A stretch of 64,000 nucleotides of DNA, from positions 1,054,001 through 1,118,000 of the forward strand of contig NZ_CANDOB010000001.1 in NCBI RefSeq assembly GCF_947387515.1, written 5' to 3'. The notes beneath the pieces were generated by a model. That model was not told the origin of the DNA and made no database searches. It saw only the letters and a program-made list of their open reading frames with translations. Positions 25,542 to 33,553 of the stretch are shown here, piece after piece. Source of the DNA: Alkalihalobacillus sp. CinArs1. Lineage in GTDB: Bacteria; Bacillota; Bacilli; Bacillales; Guptibacillaceae. A program made the position numbers and the translations under genes. Within the stretch, counting starts at the first letter, position 1; every line of letters starts with the position of its first letter.

Positions 25542-26885
25542 TCACGCAAGTAGCTCATACGGATTTTCAAGGATTTGCTTTAATTCAGTTAAAAAGGCTG
25601 CAGCTGGTGCACCATCAATAGCTCTGTGATCAAATGATAGACTTACCGCCATAGTCGGTCTTACTTCGATTTCTTGATCAACGACCACTGGTTTTTCTTG
25701 AATTCTCCCAGTTCCAAGAATCGCTGTCTGGGGTAAATTAATGATTGGTGTGAATGCATCGACAGCGTACATTCCTAGGTTACTTACGGTAAAGGTAGCC
25801 CCTTTCAACTGATCTTCCTGAAGTTTTTGATTACGTGCATTCTTCGCAAGTCTCTTCGCGTGATCATTAATTTCTCTTAACCCTTTACTAGGAACATCTT
25901 GTATAACTGGCACAATGAGTCCTTCATCTAAAGAGACCGCCAAACCTACGTTGATACTGTTATTTAATACAATCTCATCATCATTTAAGGATGCATTCAT
26001 AGCTGGGTGTCTAGATAGTGCCTCCCCTGTAGCCTTAATAATAATATCTGTGTAAGAAAGACGGTTTCCTGTATGAGATTCCACGACTTTCATGAGGTTT
26101 TTCCGAAGTTCCTGTACCTTTTTCATATCGATTTCGCTAGTTAATGTAACATGAGGTGCTGTATTCACACTTTCCTGCATCCGATCAGCGATGACTTTCC
26201 TCATTCCTGAAAGTTTTCTCTTCTGACTAGTTTGAATAGAAGGGTCCACCCTTGAGACTCTATCAATGGATTTTGCGACATCGTTTTTCATAACCTTACC
26301 GTTGACGCCTGAACCATTAATACTCTCGAGCGATACCTGATGTGCTTTTGATACTTTCTTTGCGAGCGGTGTTGCTCTAGAATCATTTCTCTGAATTAAA
26401 ACTTGATTAACGTCTTTAACATGAACCCTCCCTTTAGGACCACTTCCAGAAATTTCGTTCAGCAGAATATTATTTGATCTCGCGACTCGTCTCGCAGCCG
26501 GGGTAGCTCTAACATCCTCTGAAGGTTCAACTTTTGATTGTTCTTCAATTCTCACCGAGGTTTCCTCAACAGCCGATTCATTAAGCTCCTTCTCTTCATT
26601 GATCTCATTACCAGATATCCCCGGAGAGGTGTCAGGCACTACTTCATCCTGCTGCCCTACATATGCGATAATTTGGTTAACTGGAATTTCATCGTCGATA
26701 TCATAGTATTTCTTTAATAAGACACCATCATCATATGCTTCTACTTCTATGTTGATCTTGTCTGTCATAATTTCAAACAATGGTTCACCAGTTTCAACAG
26801 AGTCGCCTTCTTCCTTAAACCATTGAAGAAGGGTTCCTGTTTCCATCGTACTACTGAGCTTAGGCATAAACACTTCATTTGCCAC
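25542..26885 (-). CDS. acoC: Dihydrolipoamide acyltransferase (E2) with two E3-binding domains
   Basis: A 447-residue core enzyme of a 2-oxo-acid/acetoin dehydrogenase complex. Residues 1-80 are a lipoyl domain with lipoylated Lys43 (IMTDKINIEVEA). Two peripheral subunit-binding domains follow, at about 125-160 (RATPAARRVARSN) and 169-204 (SRATPLAKKVSKAH), where one is usual. The catalytic domain (about 220-447) ends with DHRAIDG at 419-425. The start is a GTG seven bases after AAAGGAGG. The double binding domain may change how many E1 or E3 units bind. Confidence 0.9.
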   Translation of the reverse strand: MANEVFMPKLSSTMETGTLLQWFKEEGDSVETGEPLFEIMTDKINIEVEAYDDGVLLKKYYDIDDEIPVNQIIAYVGQQDEVVPDTSPGISGNEINEEKELNESAVEETSVRIEEQSKVEPSEDVRATPAARRVARSNNILLNEISGSGPKGRVHVKDVNQVLIQRNDSRATPLAKKVSKAHQVSLESINGSGVNGKVMKNDVAKSIDRVSRVDPSIQTSQKRKLSGMRKVIADRMQESVNTAPHVTLTSEIDMKKVQELRKNLMKVVESHTGNRLSYTDIIIKATGEALSRHPAMNASLNDDEIVLNNSINVGLAVSLDEGLIVPVIQDVPSKGLREINDHAKRLAKNARNQKLQEDQLKGATFTVSNLGMYAVDAFTPIINLPQTAILGTGRIQEKPVVVDQEIEVRPTMAVSLSFDHRAIDGAPAAAFLTELKQILENPYELLA

Positions 26886-26901
26886 TTAAATACCTCCTTT
26901 C

Positions 26902-27885
26902 CTATTTGAACCGAATCGTTTCTTTCACTGCTTCTACAATATCATCGACCTGAGGTACAGTTGCCTTCTCAAGCTTCGGATTGTAAGGAATAGGTACCGG
27001 CAACCCACCAAGACGTTTGATTGGAGAATCTAAGAAATCGAATGCTTCACTCTCTGCAATCATACTTGCAATTTCTCCGCCATAACCTCCACGCTTCACT
27101 GCTTCATGAACTACTACAACTCGCCCTGTCTTTTTGACTGATTCAACGATAGTTTCTTCATCAAGAGGCACTAAAGTACGAGGGTCGATCACCTCAACTT
27201 CGATCCCTTCTTTTACAAGTTTCTCAGCAGCTTCAAGTGCTCGATGCACCATAATAGCAGTTGCAACGATCGTTACGTCGCCTCCACTCCGTTTAATATC
27301 TGCCTTCCCAATTGGAATGGTATAAGGTTCTTCAGGAACTTCACACTTTGTTTTATAGAGGAGCTTATGTTCATAGAAAATTACGGGATTATCATCGTCT
27401 ATAGCCGCTTTTAATAGGCCCTTCGCATCATATGCAGTTGAAGGTTGAACAACCTTTAATCCTGGGATATGTGCGACCCATGCTTCAAGACTCTGCGAAT
27501 GTTGAGCAGCAGCGCCAGTACCAGAACCAGCGGGAGTTCTTAGCACCATAGGAACACTGCCTTTCCCACCATACATATAGCGAAGCTTCGCAGCTTGATT
27601 CGTTAACTGGTCCATGGCAATCGTAATAAAATCAGAGAATTGAAGCTCGAGTATAGGTCTCATACCTGTTAATGCCGCTCCTACTGCACCTCCAGTTATT
27701 GCTGATTCTGAAATTGGGGTATTGCGAATTCGCTCTGGTCCGAATTCTTCAATCATTCCTCTCGTTACTCCAAATGCGCCTCCATATACGCCGATATCTT
27801 CACCTAATAAAAAGACATCGTTATTCTCTCTCATTTCTTGACTCATTGCTTCCCTTACAGCTTCTAGGTAAGTCAATTCGCGCAT
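26902..27885 (-). CDS. acoB: Thiamine-diphosphate dehydrogenase E1 beta subunit
   Basis: A 327-residue transketolase-like beta chain. It has the typical [16 protein letters not shown] start, the [16 protein letters not shown] loop, and [19 protein letters not shown]. With E1 alpha it forms the ThDP enzyme. The first ATG (27891) touches the GGGGGAG ribosome site, so the second ATG at 27885, six bases downstream, is preferred. It starts 14 bases after the E1 alpha stop. Sequence pattern is closest to acetoin dehydrogenase AcoB and to single-operon pyruvate dehydrogenases; it cannot be split between these by eye. Confidence 0.9.
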   Translation of the reverse strand: MRELTYLEAVREAMSQEMRENNDVFLLGEDIGVYGGAFGVTRGMIEEFGPERIRNTPISESAITGGAVGAALTGMRPILELQFSDFITIAMDQLTNQAAKLRYMYGGKGSVPMVLRTPAGSGTGAAAQHSQSLEAWVAHIPGLKVVQPSTAYDAKGLLKAAIDDDNPVIFYEHKLLYKTKCEVPEEPYTIPIGKADIKRSGGDVTIVATAIMVHRALEAAEKLVKEGIEVEVIDPRTLVPLDEETIVESVKKTGRVVVVHEAVKRGGYGGEIASMIAESEAFDFLDSPIKRLGGLPVPIPYNPKLEKATVPQVDDIVEAVKETIRFK

Positions 27886-27899
27886 GTTCATCTCCCCCT

Positions 27900-28883
27900 T
27901 TATGCGTATACGTCTTCCAATAATGTGTCTATGGACGGCTCTTTACTATTCTCAGCAAATCTCACCGCATCTTCAATCTCCTGTTTAGCCTCTTGTTGTA
28001 GCTCTTCAGCAAGTTCTTCAGTTAAAACACGTTCTTCAATCAATAATTCTTTGAACCGTTTGATTCCATCTTTACTTCTCCACTCTTGCTCTTCTTCTCT
28101 CGTCCTGTATTTCTTTGCATCACTTTTTGAGTGGCCCTTCCAACGATACGTTTTCACTTCAATTAACGCTGGACCATTTCCATCACGAGCATCTTCTACA
28201 GCGTCGTATACAGTATTAATAATTTCGACCAAGTCATTGCCGTCAACCACTTCCCCTTTGATTCCATAACTCCCAGCACGGTCCGCAATATCTGGGATAT
28301 TGATCATATCTTTCGCAGCACCTGACATTCCATATTGGTTGTTTTCACAAATGAATACAACAGGAAGTCCCCAAATGGAAGCTAAGTTAAGTGACTCATG
28401 AAAACTTCCTTCGTTACTTGCACCGTCTCCAAAGAAACAAAGCACAACATAACCTTCGTTCTTCATTTTAGAAGTTAATGCCGCTCCTACTGCGAGAGGT
28501 ATACCTCCACCTACGATGCCATTTGCTCCTAAATTCCCTTTTTCGAGGTCTGCGATATGCATAGACCCACCTTTTCCTTTGCAATATCCTGTAACACGTC
28601 CAAACAATTCAGCCATCATTTTATCTGTGCGTGCCCCTTTAGCAATACAATGTCCATGCCCTCTATGTGTACTTGTGATCTTATCTATATCCTGAAGAGC
28701 TGCAATTGCTCCAGCAGCTGAGGCTTCCTGCCCAACACACAAATGCGTTGTTCCATGAATTAATCCTTTAGCGAAAAATTGATCGACCTTTTCATCAAAA
28801 TAACGGATCAGCCACATTTGCTTGTAGAGGTCTTTGAGCTTATCAGTTGTGATATGGGACGGTAGATTAAACGTTTTCTCCAT
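27900..28883 (-). CDS. acoA: Thiamine-diphosphate dehydrogenase E1 alpha subunit (AcoA-like)
   Basis: A 327-residue alpha chain. The ThDP/Mg motif runs from GDG at 152-154 to NN at 181-182. [13 protein letters not shown] and [21 protein letters not shown] resemble AcoA of acetoin dehydrogenase more than PdhA. The enzyme would split acetoin or a 2-oxo acid and pass the acyl group to E2. It is first in the operon, with AAAGGGAGG before the ATG. No acoR (sigma-54 activator) or acuABC is near, and a sigma-A promoter with SorC-like operators precedes it, so control and perhaps substrate differ from the classic acetoin operon. Confidence 0.88.
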   Translation of the reverse strand: MEKTFNLPSHITTDKLKDLYKQMWLIRYFDEKVDQFFAKGLIHGTTHLCVGQEASAAGAIAALQDIDKITSTHRGHGHCIAKGARTDKMMAELFGRVTGYCKGKGGSMHIADLEKGNLGANGIVGGGIPLAVGAALTSKMKNEGYVVLCFFGDGASNEGSFHESLNLASIWGLPVVFICENNQYGMSGAAKDMINIPDIADRAGSYGIKGEVVDGNDLVEIINTVYDAVEDARDGNGPALIEVKTYRWKGHSKSDAKKYRTREEEQEWRSKDGIKRFKELLIEERVLTEELAEELQQEAKQEIEDAVRFAENSKEPSIDTLLEDVYA

Positions 28884-28899
28884 TTTTTATTTCCTCCCT

Positions 28900-28930
28900 T
28901 TACATTTGTTCTTATAAGTAACATTTGTTA
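28900..28930 (-). promoter_or_regulatory. Paired operator elements of the aco-like operon
   Basis: TTACATTTGTTC (28900-28911) and TAACATTTGTTA (28919-28930) begin 19 bp apart. The second is a perfect TAACA/TGTTA inverted repeat over the expected start site. The first lies in the early leader and is identical to an element at 32343-32354. Confidence 0.7.
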
Positions 28931-28932
28931 AC

Positions 28933-28961
28933 ATCATACTTTTTTTAGAATTTTCCGTCAA
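28933..28961 (-). promoter_or_regulatory. Sigma-A promoter of the aco-like operon
   Basis: Minus strand TTGACG (28956-28961), 17-bp spacer, TATGAT (28933-28938). No sigma-54 GG-GC pair is present in this leader. Confidence 0.75.
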
Positions 28962-29008
28962 GTGGTAACAACTGATTATTCTAAGTTTTTGTAAGCAGAT
29001 TAGGTAAT

Positions 29009-29037
29009 AAAAAAATCCTGCCAGTTAAGGCAGGATT
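29009..29037 (-). terminator. Terminator of the zinc-ribbon small gene
   Basis: 9-bp stem AATCCTGCC/GGCAGGATT, 6-base loop, T-run of seven on the minus strand. Confidence 0.85.
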
Positions 29038-29044
29038 CTTTAGT

Positions 29045-29377
29045 CTATTTCTTATTATAATTACTGAACACATCTCTTGTATCTTTTAGATAGCGATATA
29101 CAGAATAAGGTTTTTTTACAATTCGAACTGGTATTGAAGAAATAAATTTACTAAAGTCTTCTTTATATTCTTTCGTCAACCGTTGAGGCTTCCGAGCAAT
29201 CTTTTCATATAACTCTCTTGAAAACTCCTTCATTAAATCTACTTTAAACTCAAGTTCGTGACCACAGTTCGTGCACTTAACCTTCGATATTTCTCCATTT
29301 ATATAAGTGAAATGGTGCTCCTCGTGCTCCTGGCAATGTAAACAAAAGAGTTCAAAGTCCATCTCATTTCTCTTCAA
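29045..29377 (-). CDS. Small zinc-ribbon protein (bh-type hypothetical)
   Basis: A 110-residue protein with a zinc ribbon at the N-terminus: CLHC near residues 12-15 and CTNC near 35-38, separated by HEEHHFTYINGE. The rest is basic and helical. This pattern occurs in small Bacillus proteins with no known role. The start is TTG, six bases after GGGGAGG; an internal ATG at codon 6 lacks spacing. It has its own extended -10 promoter and terminator, so it is independent of the two flanking sugar operons even though it sits between them. Confidence 0.65.
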   Translation of the reverse strand: MKRNEMDFELFCLHCQEHEEHHFTYINGEISKVKCTNCGHELEFKVDLMKEFSRELYEKIARKPQRLTKEYKEDFSKFISSIPVRIVKKPYSVYRYLKDTRDVFSNYNKK

Positions 29378-29487
29378 TGTTATCCTCCCCTTACACCATT
29401 GTTTTCTTCACCTTAGTTACAGAGAGAGTCATACTATCCCGAAATCAAAATATGACATCGGTTACAATGTATAGCAATAGTTCATAA

Positions 29488-29496
29488 ATTATACCA
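29488..29496 (-). promoter_or_regulatory. Extended -10 promoter of the zinc-ribbon gene
   Basis: TGGTATAAT on the minus strand is a full extended -10 box; the -35 region is poor. It lies about 110 bp before the TTG start. Confidence 0.4.
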
Positions 29497-29503
29497 TATT
29501 CTC

Positions 29504-29540
29504 ACAAAAGAAACAGGGAGGCTTTTTAGCATCCCTGTTT
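29504..29540 (-). terminator. Terminator of the galactitol-PTS/aldolase operon
   Basis: Stem AAACAGGGA/TCCCTGTTT with a loop of about 12 bases and T-rich sequence on the minus strand. Confidence 0.7.
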
Positions 29541-29548
29541 TTTAATGA

Positions 29549-30202
29549 CTATTTTTGTCCGTATTCATATTGATAAAATTCAAAAGCTGATTCAACTTGA
29601 TCCTCTGTTAATAATACTGGTTTTCCGATCGCCATAGCCAAGTGAATTGTTTTTGCGACATCTTCTACAACCACTGCTGACTTAAAAGCGGCTTCTGGCG
29701 AACTTCCGACAGTAAACACTCCATGATTTTTCATGAGTATGGCAGTTGAGCGGCCTATATATTGCAATATTGCCTCTCCAATAGCTTTTCCACCAACAGA
29801 TACATATGGCCCAACTGGTACGGGTCCCCCGAAGTAGTTCGCTACAGATGTAATGGCAGGTGGTATTTCCAAGCCAAGTGCAGCAAAGCTAGTTGCATAA
29901 TTTGAATGTGTATGAACAACGCCGTGTATGTCTAACTTATGTTTGTATATTTCTAAATGTGTTTCTGTATCTACAGAAGGCGCACAAGTTCCTTCAAGAA
30001 TATGTCCACACTCCCTCATGACAAGCATATCTTCTGATCTCATCTCTTCATATGGCATTCCGCTTGGTTTCATGATGATCAAACCTGTTGAAGGATCCCT
30101 TCCACTTACATTGCCGCTCGTCAACTTCACTAGCCCCTCAGTTGGTAAACGCCGATTTAGTGCACAAACCCTTTCTTTTAAAGCTTCAAGCACAGATCTC
30201 AC
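29549..30202 (-). CDS. Class II aldolase/epimerase, AraD-like
   Basis: A 217-residue zinc enzyme of the class II aldolase/adducin family. The phosphate-binding loop is SGNVSGRD, followed by KPSG. Metal ligands by position are His97 and His99 (VVHTHS) and His160 (KNHG). Asp78 (PSVDTETH) stands where AraD, the L-ribulose-5-phosphate 4-epimerase, has Asp and fuculose aldolase has Glu. So a 4-epimerase or a related retro-aldol reaction on a ketose phosphate is likely. It starts three bases after the gatC stop and closes the galactitol-type PTS operon. The substrate is not known. Confidence 0.85.
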   Translation of the reverse strand: MRSVLEALKERVCALNRRLPTEGLVKLTSGNVSGRDPSTGLIIMKPSGMPYEEMRSEDMLVMRECGHILEGTCAPSVDTETHLEIYKHKLDIHGVVHTHSNYATSFAALGLEIPPAITSVANYFGGPVPVGPYVSVGGKAIGEAILQYIGRSTAILMKNHGVFTVGSSPEAAFKSAVVVEDVAKTIHLAMAIGKPVLLTEDQVESAFEFYQYEYGQK

Positions 30203-30205
30203 CTC

Positions 30206-31558
30206 TTATGCACTATATTCTTCCTTCCTTTCAGCCTCAAGCTTAGCTGTCTTTTTCTTTTGATAAAAGGCAACTACTAGAAATATTAAGCCTATGCCTA
30301 GTAGGCCAACATAGCCGAGTTTGCTAGCAAAAACCATTATAGCGGTCGTAGGTACAGCTCCGTCTACTAGAGAAGAAATTTGATTTGTACCTTGAGGAAA
30401 TTCAAATCCAGCATTCATAGCAGCGGTTGTAAAAATTGGAGAGATGTACGTTGCGATCAACAACCCTAATCCTATAGCAACACCACCTGTAACAACTGTC
30501 CTGAATACATTCCCTCTAAAAACAGGTACCATTAAACATATAATGAACGGAATCGTTACTAAGTCTGCAAATGGTAATACTCTATTCCCAGGAAGAAATG
30601 CTGCAATACCTAACACGATAGGAATGAGGAGAAGAGTTGAGGCAATAACTGCAGGTTGGCCTACTGCAAGCGCTGAATCCATTCCAATATAAAGATCTCG
30701 ATTTGGAAAGCGTTTTTTGACTAGGTCACCTGCAGCTTCTGAAATCGGCATCAATCCTTCCATTAAAATAGCAGTAACGCGAGGTAATAAGAGCATAACA
30801 GCAGCCATTTGTACTCCAAGAAGAAGAACTTCTTGAACATTCCACCCCGCAAGTACGCCTATAAATGCACCTAGAATAAGTCCAAGTACCATTGGCTCAC
30901 CGAAAACACCCAATCGCTTTTGGATCGTATCTGGATCTGCTTTTATATTTCGTACTCCAGGTATAGCATCAAATAGTTTATTCATAGGGAGAGCAATCAG
31001 ATAATATGGAGTAGATGTTCCATGAGGGAAAGAGATATTTGGATAGCCATAATAATCCTGAACGTGCTTTGCTGTTAAATCTGCAAGTACAAGGATAATA
31101 ATCGTATGAACGAATGCTGTAACGATCCCCATGGCTAAACTTCCTGTAAGAATGGATACGAGAGCACCTGTGAACGCCACATGCCAGAGGTTCCATAAAT
31201 CTACGTTCAATGTTTTGGTAAGGCCAAAGAACAACATCACCATGTTTACAGCAAGTCCAATCGGTATAGCGAGCGCTCCTACAGTAGACCCAAATGAAAT
31301 GGCAGATGTTGCTGGCCACCCTACATCAATGATATTAAGGTCGACTCCAAGATTATTAACCATGTCTTTTGCTGCAGGTCCAAGACTATTCACTAGTAAA
31401 CCAATGACTAGATTGATACCCACAAATCCTATTCCTACGATCAACCCTGAGCGAAACGCAGTACTGGGGGAAGCCTTTACAAGTAAACCGAATAAAAAAA
31501 TAATCACAGGCAGCATGACTGAGGGACCAAGTCCTACAATGTATTCAAGAATCGCCAT
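30206..31558 (-). CDS. gatC: PTS galactitol-type EIIC
   Basis: A 450-residue membrane subunit. It matches GatC along its length: LGPSVMLPVIIFLFGL, the SLGPAAKDMVNNLGVDLNI loop, VDLWNLWHVAFTGAL and PGNRVLPFADLVTIPF. About 11 hydrophobic segments are visible. It ends in a Lys/Glu-rich cytoplasmic tail. Gat-type systems import galactitol and in other bacteria also pentitols such as arabitol. The neighbour is an AraD-like enzyme and not a tagatose-bisphosphate aldolase, so a pentitol or tetritol is as likely as galactitol here. Confidence 0.9.
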   Translation of the reverse strand: MAILEYIVGLGPSVMLPVIIFLFGLLVKASPSTAFRSGLIVGIGFVGINLVIGLLVNSLGPAAKDMVNNLGVDLNIIDVGWPATSAISFGSTVGALAIPIGLAVNMVMLFFGLTKTLNVDLWNLWHVAFTGALVSILTGSLAMGIVTAFVHTIIILVLADLTAKHVQDYYGYPNISFPHGTSTPYYLIALPMNKLFDAIPGVRNIKADPDTIQKRLGVFGEPMVLGLILGAFIGVLAGWNVQEVLLLGVQMAAVMLLLPRVTAILMEGLMPISEAAGDLVKKRFPNRDLYIGMDSALAVGQPAVIASTLLLIPIVLGIAAFLPGNRVLPFADLVTIPFIICLMVPVFRGNVFRTVVTGGVAIGLGLLIATYISPIFTTAAMNAGFEFPQGTNQISSLVDGAVPTTAIMVFASKLGYVGLLGIGLIFLVVAFYQKKKTAKLEAERKEEYSA

Positions 31559-31580
31559 ATGAACCTCCCTTTATCCTGTA

Positions 31581-31862
31581 CTATTCTTTCAGTTCTTCTT
31601 CAATTTCTGCAAATACCTTGTCAGCACCTATGCCAGTAAGTATAGGTACAGCATTGATGGTCTTTGTAGTGACCGAGTTTGGAACATGAGTTGTAGAAAC
31701 GATTAAATCAAAATCTTTATAACTGTTTGCAATCGCGTTAACATTAGATTGAGTCGTCTGGGCATTGATTTCCTTCTCTTTTAGAAATTTTGAAAGCTTG
31801 GACATAATGATTGTCGAAGTCGCTGCTCCTGTGCCACAAATGACCGCTATTTTTTTCGCCAT
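31581..31862 (-). CDS. gatB: PTS galactitol-type EIIB
   Basis: A 93-residue soluble domain that passes phosphate to the sugar. The phosphocysteine is Cys9 in the loop VICGTGAATST. Length and fold order match GatB. It lies between gatA (three bases upstream) and gatC (22 bases downstream), each with a good ribosome site (GGGAGG before gatC). All three Gat subunits are therefore separate proteins in this operon. Confidence 0.9.
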   Translation of the reverse strand: MAKKIAVICGTGAATSTIIMSKLSKFLKEKEINAQTTQSNVNAIANSYKDFDLIVSTTHVPNSVTTKTINAVPILTGIGADKVFAEIEEELKE

Positions 31863-31865
31863 TAC

Positions 31866-32330
31866 TTAATCACTCCCAATTGGTATTATTGTTAAACTAC
31901 TTTTCACTTCATCAAGACTATTACATTCCTTAAGCCTAGATAATAATTCTTCACTTTGTATCAGTTCCATTAATGATTGAAGAAGTTTTACTTGTTCTTT
32001 CGGATCTTTAATGGCAAGCATGAAAACGATCTCAACATGAATACGCTCAGAGGAATTTCCCATCATTTGAAATACAACAGGTTCTTGCAGAACTCCAATA
32101 CTTATCCCTGGTTTATGAATGTGATGTGGATCAGTGTGCGGTATAGCTACACCGATTGAAGCAGGTAAACCAGTCGGGTAAGTTTCCTCTCTCTCAAGAA
32201 CGGACCTTAGAAAACTATCTTTTGCGTAACCGCTTTCAATTAATGAATCAGATAAACGACGTAACACCTTTTCAACAGAAAACTCGCTTAACCGTTTAAA
32301 GTCTACAATGTAATCACTGACTTTTCCCAT
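31866..32330 (-). CDS. gatA: PTS galactitol-type EIIA
   Basis: A 154-residue EIIA of the fructose/mannitol (EIIA-2) fold. The phosphorylated residue is His65 in VAIPHTDPHHI. EIVFMLAIKDPKEQVKLLQ is a common family stretch. It is the first gene of the operon gatA-gatB-gatC-aldolase. AAAGGAGGG precedes the ATG. Its promoter carries the same paired operators as the aco-like operon, at the same distance from the start site. Confidence 0.9.
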   Translation of the reverse strand: MGKVSDYIVDFKRLSEFSVEKVLRRLSDSLIESGYAKDSFLRSVLEREETYPTGLPASIGVAIPHTDPHHIHKPGISIGVLQEPVVFQMMGNSSERIHVEIVFMLAIKDPKEQVKLLQSLMELIQSEELLSRLKECNSLDEVKSSLTIIPIGSD

Positions 32331-32342
32331 ATCAACCCTCCT

Positions 32343-32373
32343 TTACATTTGTTCAATGTACGAACATTTATAA
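32343..32373 (-). promoter_or_regulatory. Paired operator elements of the galactitol-PTS operon
   Basis: TTACATTTGTTC (32343-32354) and GAACATTTATAA (32362-32373) begin 19 bp apart. The first is identical to the element at 28900-28911. Their place relative to the -10 box is the same as at the aco-like promoter. Confidence 0.7.
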
Positions 32374-32375
32374 AC

Positions 32376-32404
32376 ATCTTAAACCTTCAAGAATAGATTT
32401 TCAA
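32376..32404 (-). promoter_or_regulatory. Sigma-A promoter of the galactitol-PTS operon
   Basis: Minus strand TTGAAA (32399-32404), 17-bp spacer, TAAGAT (32376-32381). Confidence 0.7.
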
Positions 32405-32435
32405 CATTTTTCTGAAATATTAGTCTTTTTATAAC

Positions 32436-32465
32436 AAAAAAATAGCTACAGAATAATTCTGTAGC
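32436..32465 (-). terminator. Hairpin with T-run between ssrA and the galactitol-PTS promoter
   Basis: Stem GCTACAGA/TCTGTAGC with loop ATAAT and a T-rich run on the minus strand. It probably insulates the PTS promoter from ssrA read-through. Confidence 0.7.
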
Positions 32466-32523
32466 CTTTTACTAATCGATATGGTGAATATAAGTCTATA
32501 TTGTTAAACATTAATAGGTAATT

Positions 32524-32551
32524 AAAAAACCACCAACATATGTATTGGTGG
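32524..32551 (-). terminator. Intrinsic terminator fused to the ssrA 3' end
   Basis: Stem CCACCAA/TTGGTGG then TTTTTT on the minus strand. The 5' arm of the stem includes the CCA end of tmRNA, so termination and 3' processing share the same bases. Confidence 0.75.
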
Positions 32552-32904
32552 AGACGGTGGGAGTCGAACCCACGTCCAGAAATATCGGCACTTAAGCTTC
32601 TACGAGTGTAGTCGTTATATTAGCGTTTCACTACAATTCGGCCTAACGACAGGCTTCCTTGCAGCTAGTCTGATTGATCTCTTCCAACTTTCCTCAGACG
32701 GTGGATCGTTGGCGTATCCCACTTAAGTTGAGTCCCTTACCCTACCACATGGGCGATGGAGGGAGGAACCGCAAAGCAGTTTATGCTGCTAGTGCGAAGT
32801 TGTTGTTTTCTTTGCCAATTATAGGCGTGGCGTTTTTAACGTAGCTCGCCAACTCGACTCGCGACTTAAGCTCGACCTATCCCTGTCGAATCCGTAACGT
32901 CCCC
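32546..32904 (-). ncRNA. ssrA: Transfer-messenger RNA (tmRNA)
   Basis: About 359 bases. The tRNA-like ends pair as GGGGACG with CGTCTCC, and the 3' side has GGTTCGACTCCCACC-type T-arm sequence and an encoded CCA. The tag frame at 32781-32816 (minus) reads GKENNNFALAA then stop, so with the charged alanine the tag is A-GKENNNFALAA. The ALAA end is the usual ClpXP signal. It rescues stalled ribosomes with SmpB, whose gene lies 97 bp upstream on the same strand. The tag core is shorter and more Asn-rich than the common Bacillus form. Confidence 0.97.
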
Positions 32905-33001
32905 ATGTGAATGAGAACCGAAAACGGGAAGCGCTTATCGCTTATTAACTTGTTTCGGTACTTTTTAGTATAACATATGAGCGTTTGTAATCAACTGGAA
33001 A

Positions 33002-33469
33002 TTATATCTTCTGACGCTCTTTCAGAGCTTTGTCGATCTCACGCTTCATTGTTTTTTGTTTTAGATCTTGACGCTTATCATACTTTTTCTTACCTTTTGC
33101 AAGACCTATTAGAACTTTTGCATATCCGTTCTTTATATAGAGCTTTAAAGGAATAAGCGTATAGCCTTGCTCTTTCGTAAGTCCGATCAGTTTATCGATT
33201 TCTTTACGCTTCATCAGTAGCTTACGAGTACGTGTAGGATCATGGTTATATCTGTTCCCCTGCTCATACTCATTGATGTGCATATTGATCAAGTAAACTT
33301 CGCCCTTACGAATGATCGCATGAGAATCCTTCAGGTTCACGCGTCTTGCTCGGATGGATTTAATTTCAGTTCCTTGTAAAACAAGCCCTGCTTCGTACGT
33401 TTCTTCAACTGAATAATCATGTCTTGCTTTCTTATTTTGAGCAATAAGATTTCCATCACCTTTTGGCAT
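33002..33469 (-). CDS. smpB: SsrA-binding protein SmpB
   Basis: A 155-residue RNA-binding protein that brings tmRNA to stalled ribosomes. Family landmarks are [39 protein letters not shown] and the basic C-terminal tail [23 protein letters not shown] 33469 with GAGGGGG upstream is preferred over the longer frame to 33487. It lies between rnr and ssrA, the usual Bacillus order. Confidence 0.97.
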   Translation of the reverse strand: MPKGDGNLIAQNKKARHDYSVEETYEAGLVLQGTEIKSIRARRVNLKDSHAIIRKGEVYLINMHINEYEQGNRYNHDPTRTRKLLMKRKEIDKLIGLTKEQGYTLIPLKLYIKNGYAKVLIGLAKGKKKYDKRQDLKQKTMKREIDKALKERQKI

Positions 33470-33553
33470 GACCGTTCCCCCTCTCAAGCGTCAAAAACCA
33501 GTATAACAAGATGGTCAGAATAAGTCAAGATGACTCATTCCGACCAGCTGTAG

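Noticed and set aside
28884-28990. Sigma-54 promoter for the aco-like operon
   Set aside because: No GG/GC pair at -24/-12 spacing is present; a good sigma-A promoter is.
32546-32600. Attachment-site duplication of the ssrA 3' end marking an inserted island
   Set aside because: No second copy of the tmRNA 3' sequence and no integrase gene was found in the window, so insertion at ssrA is only a possibility.
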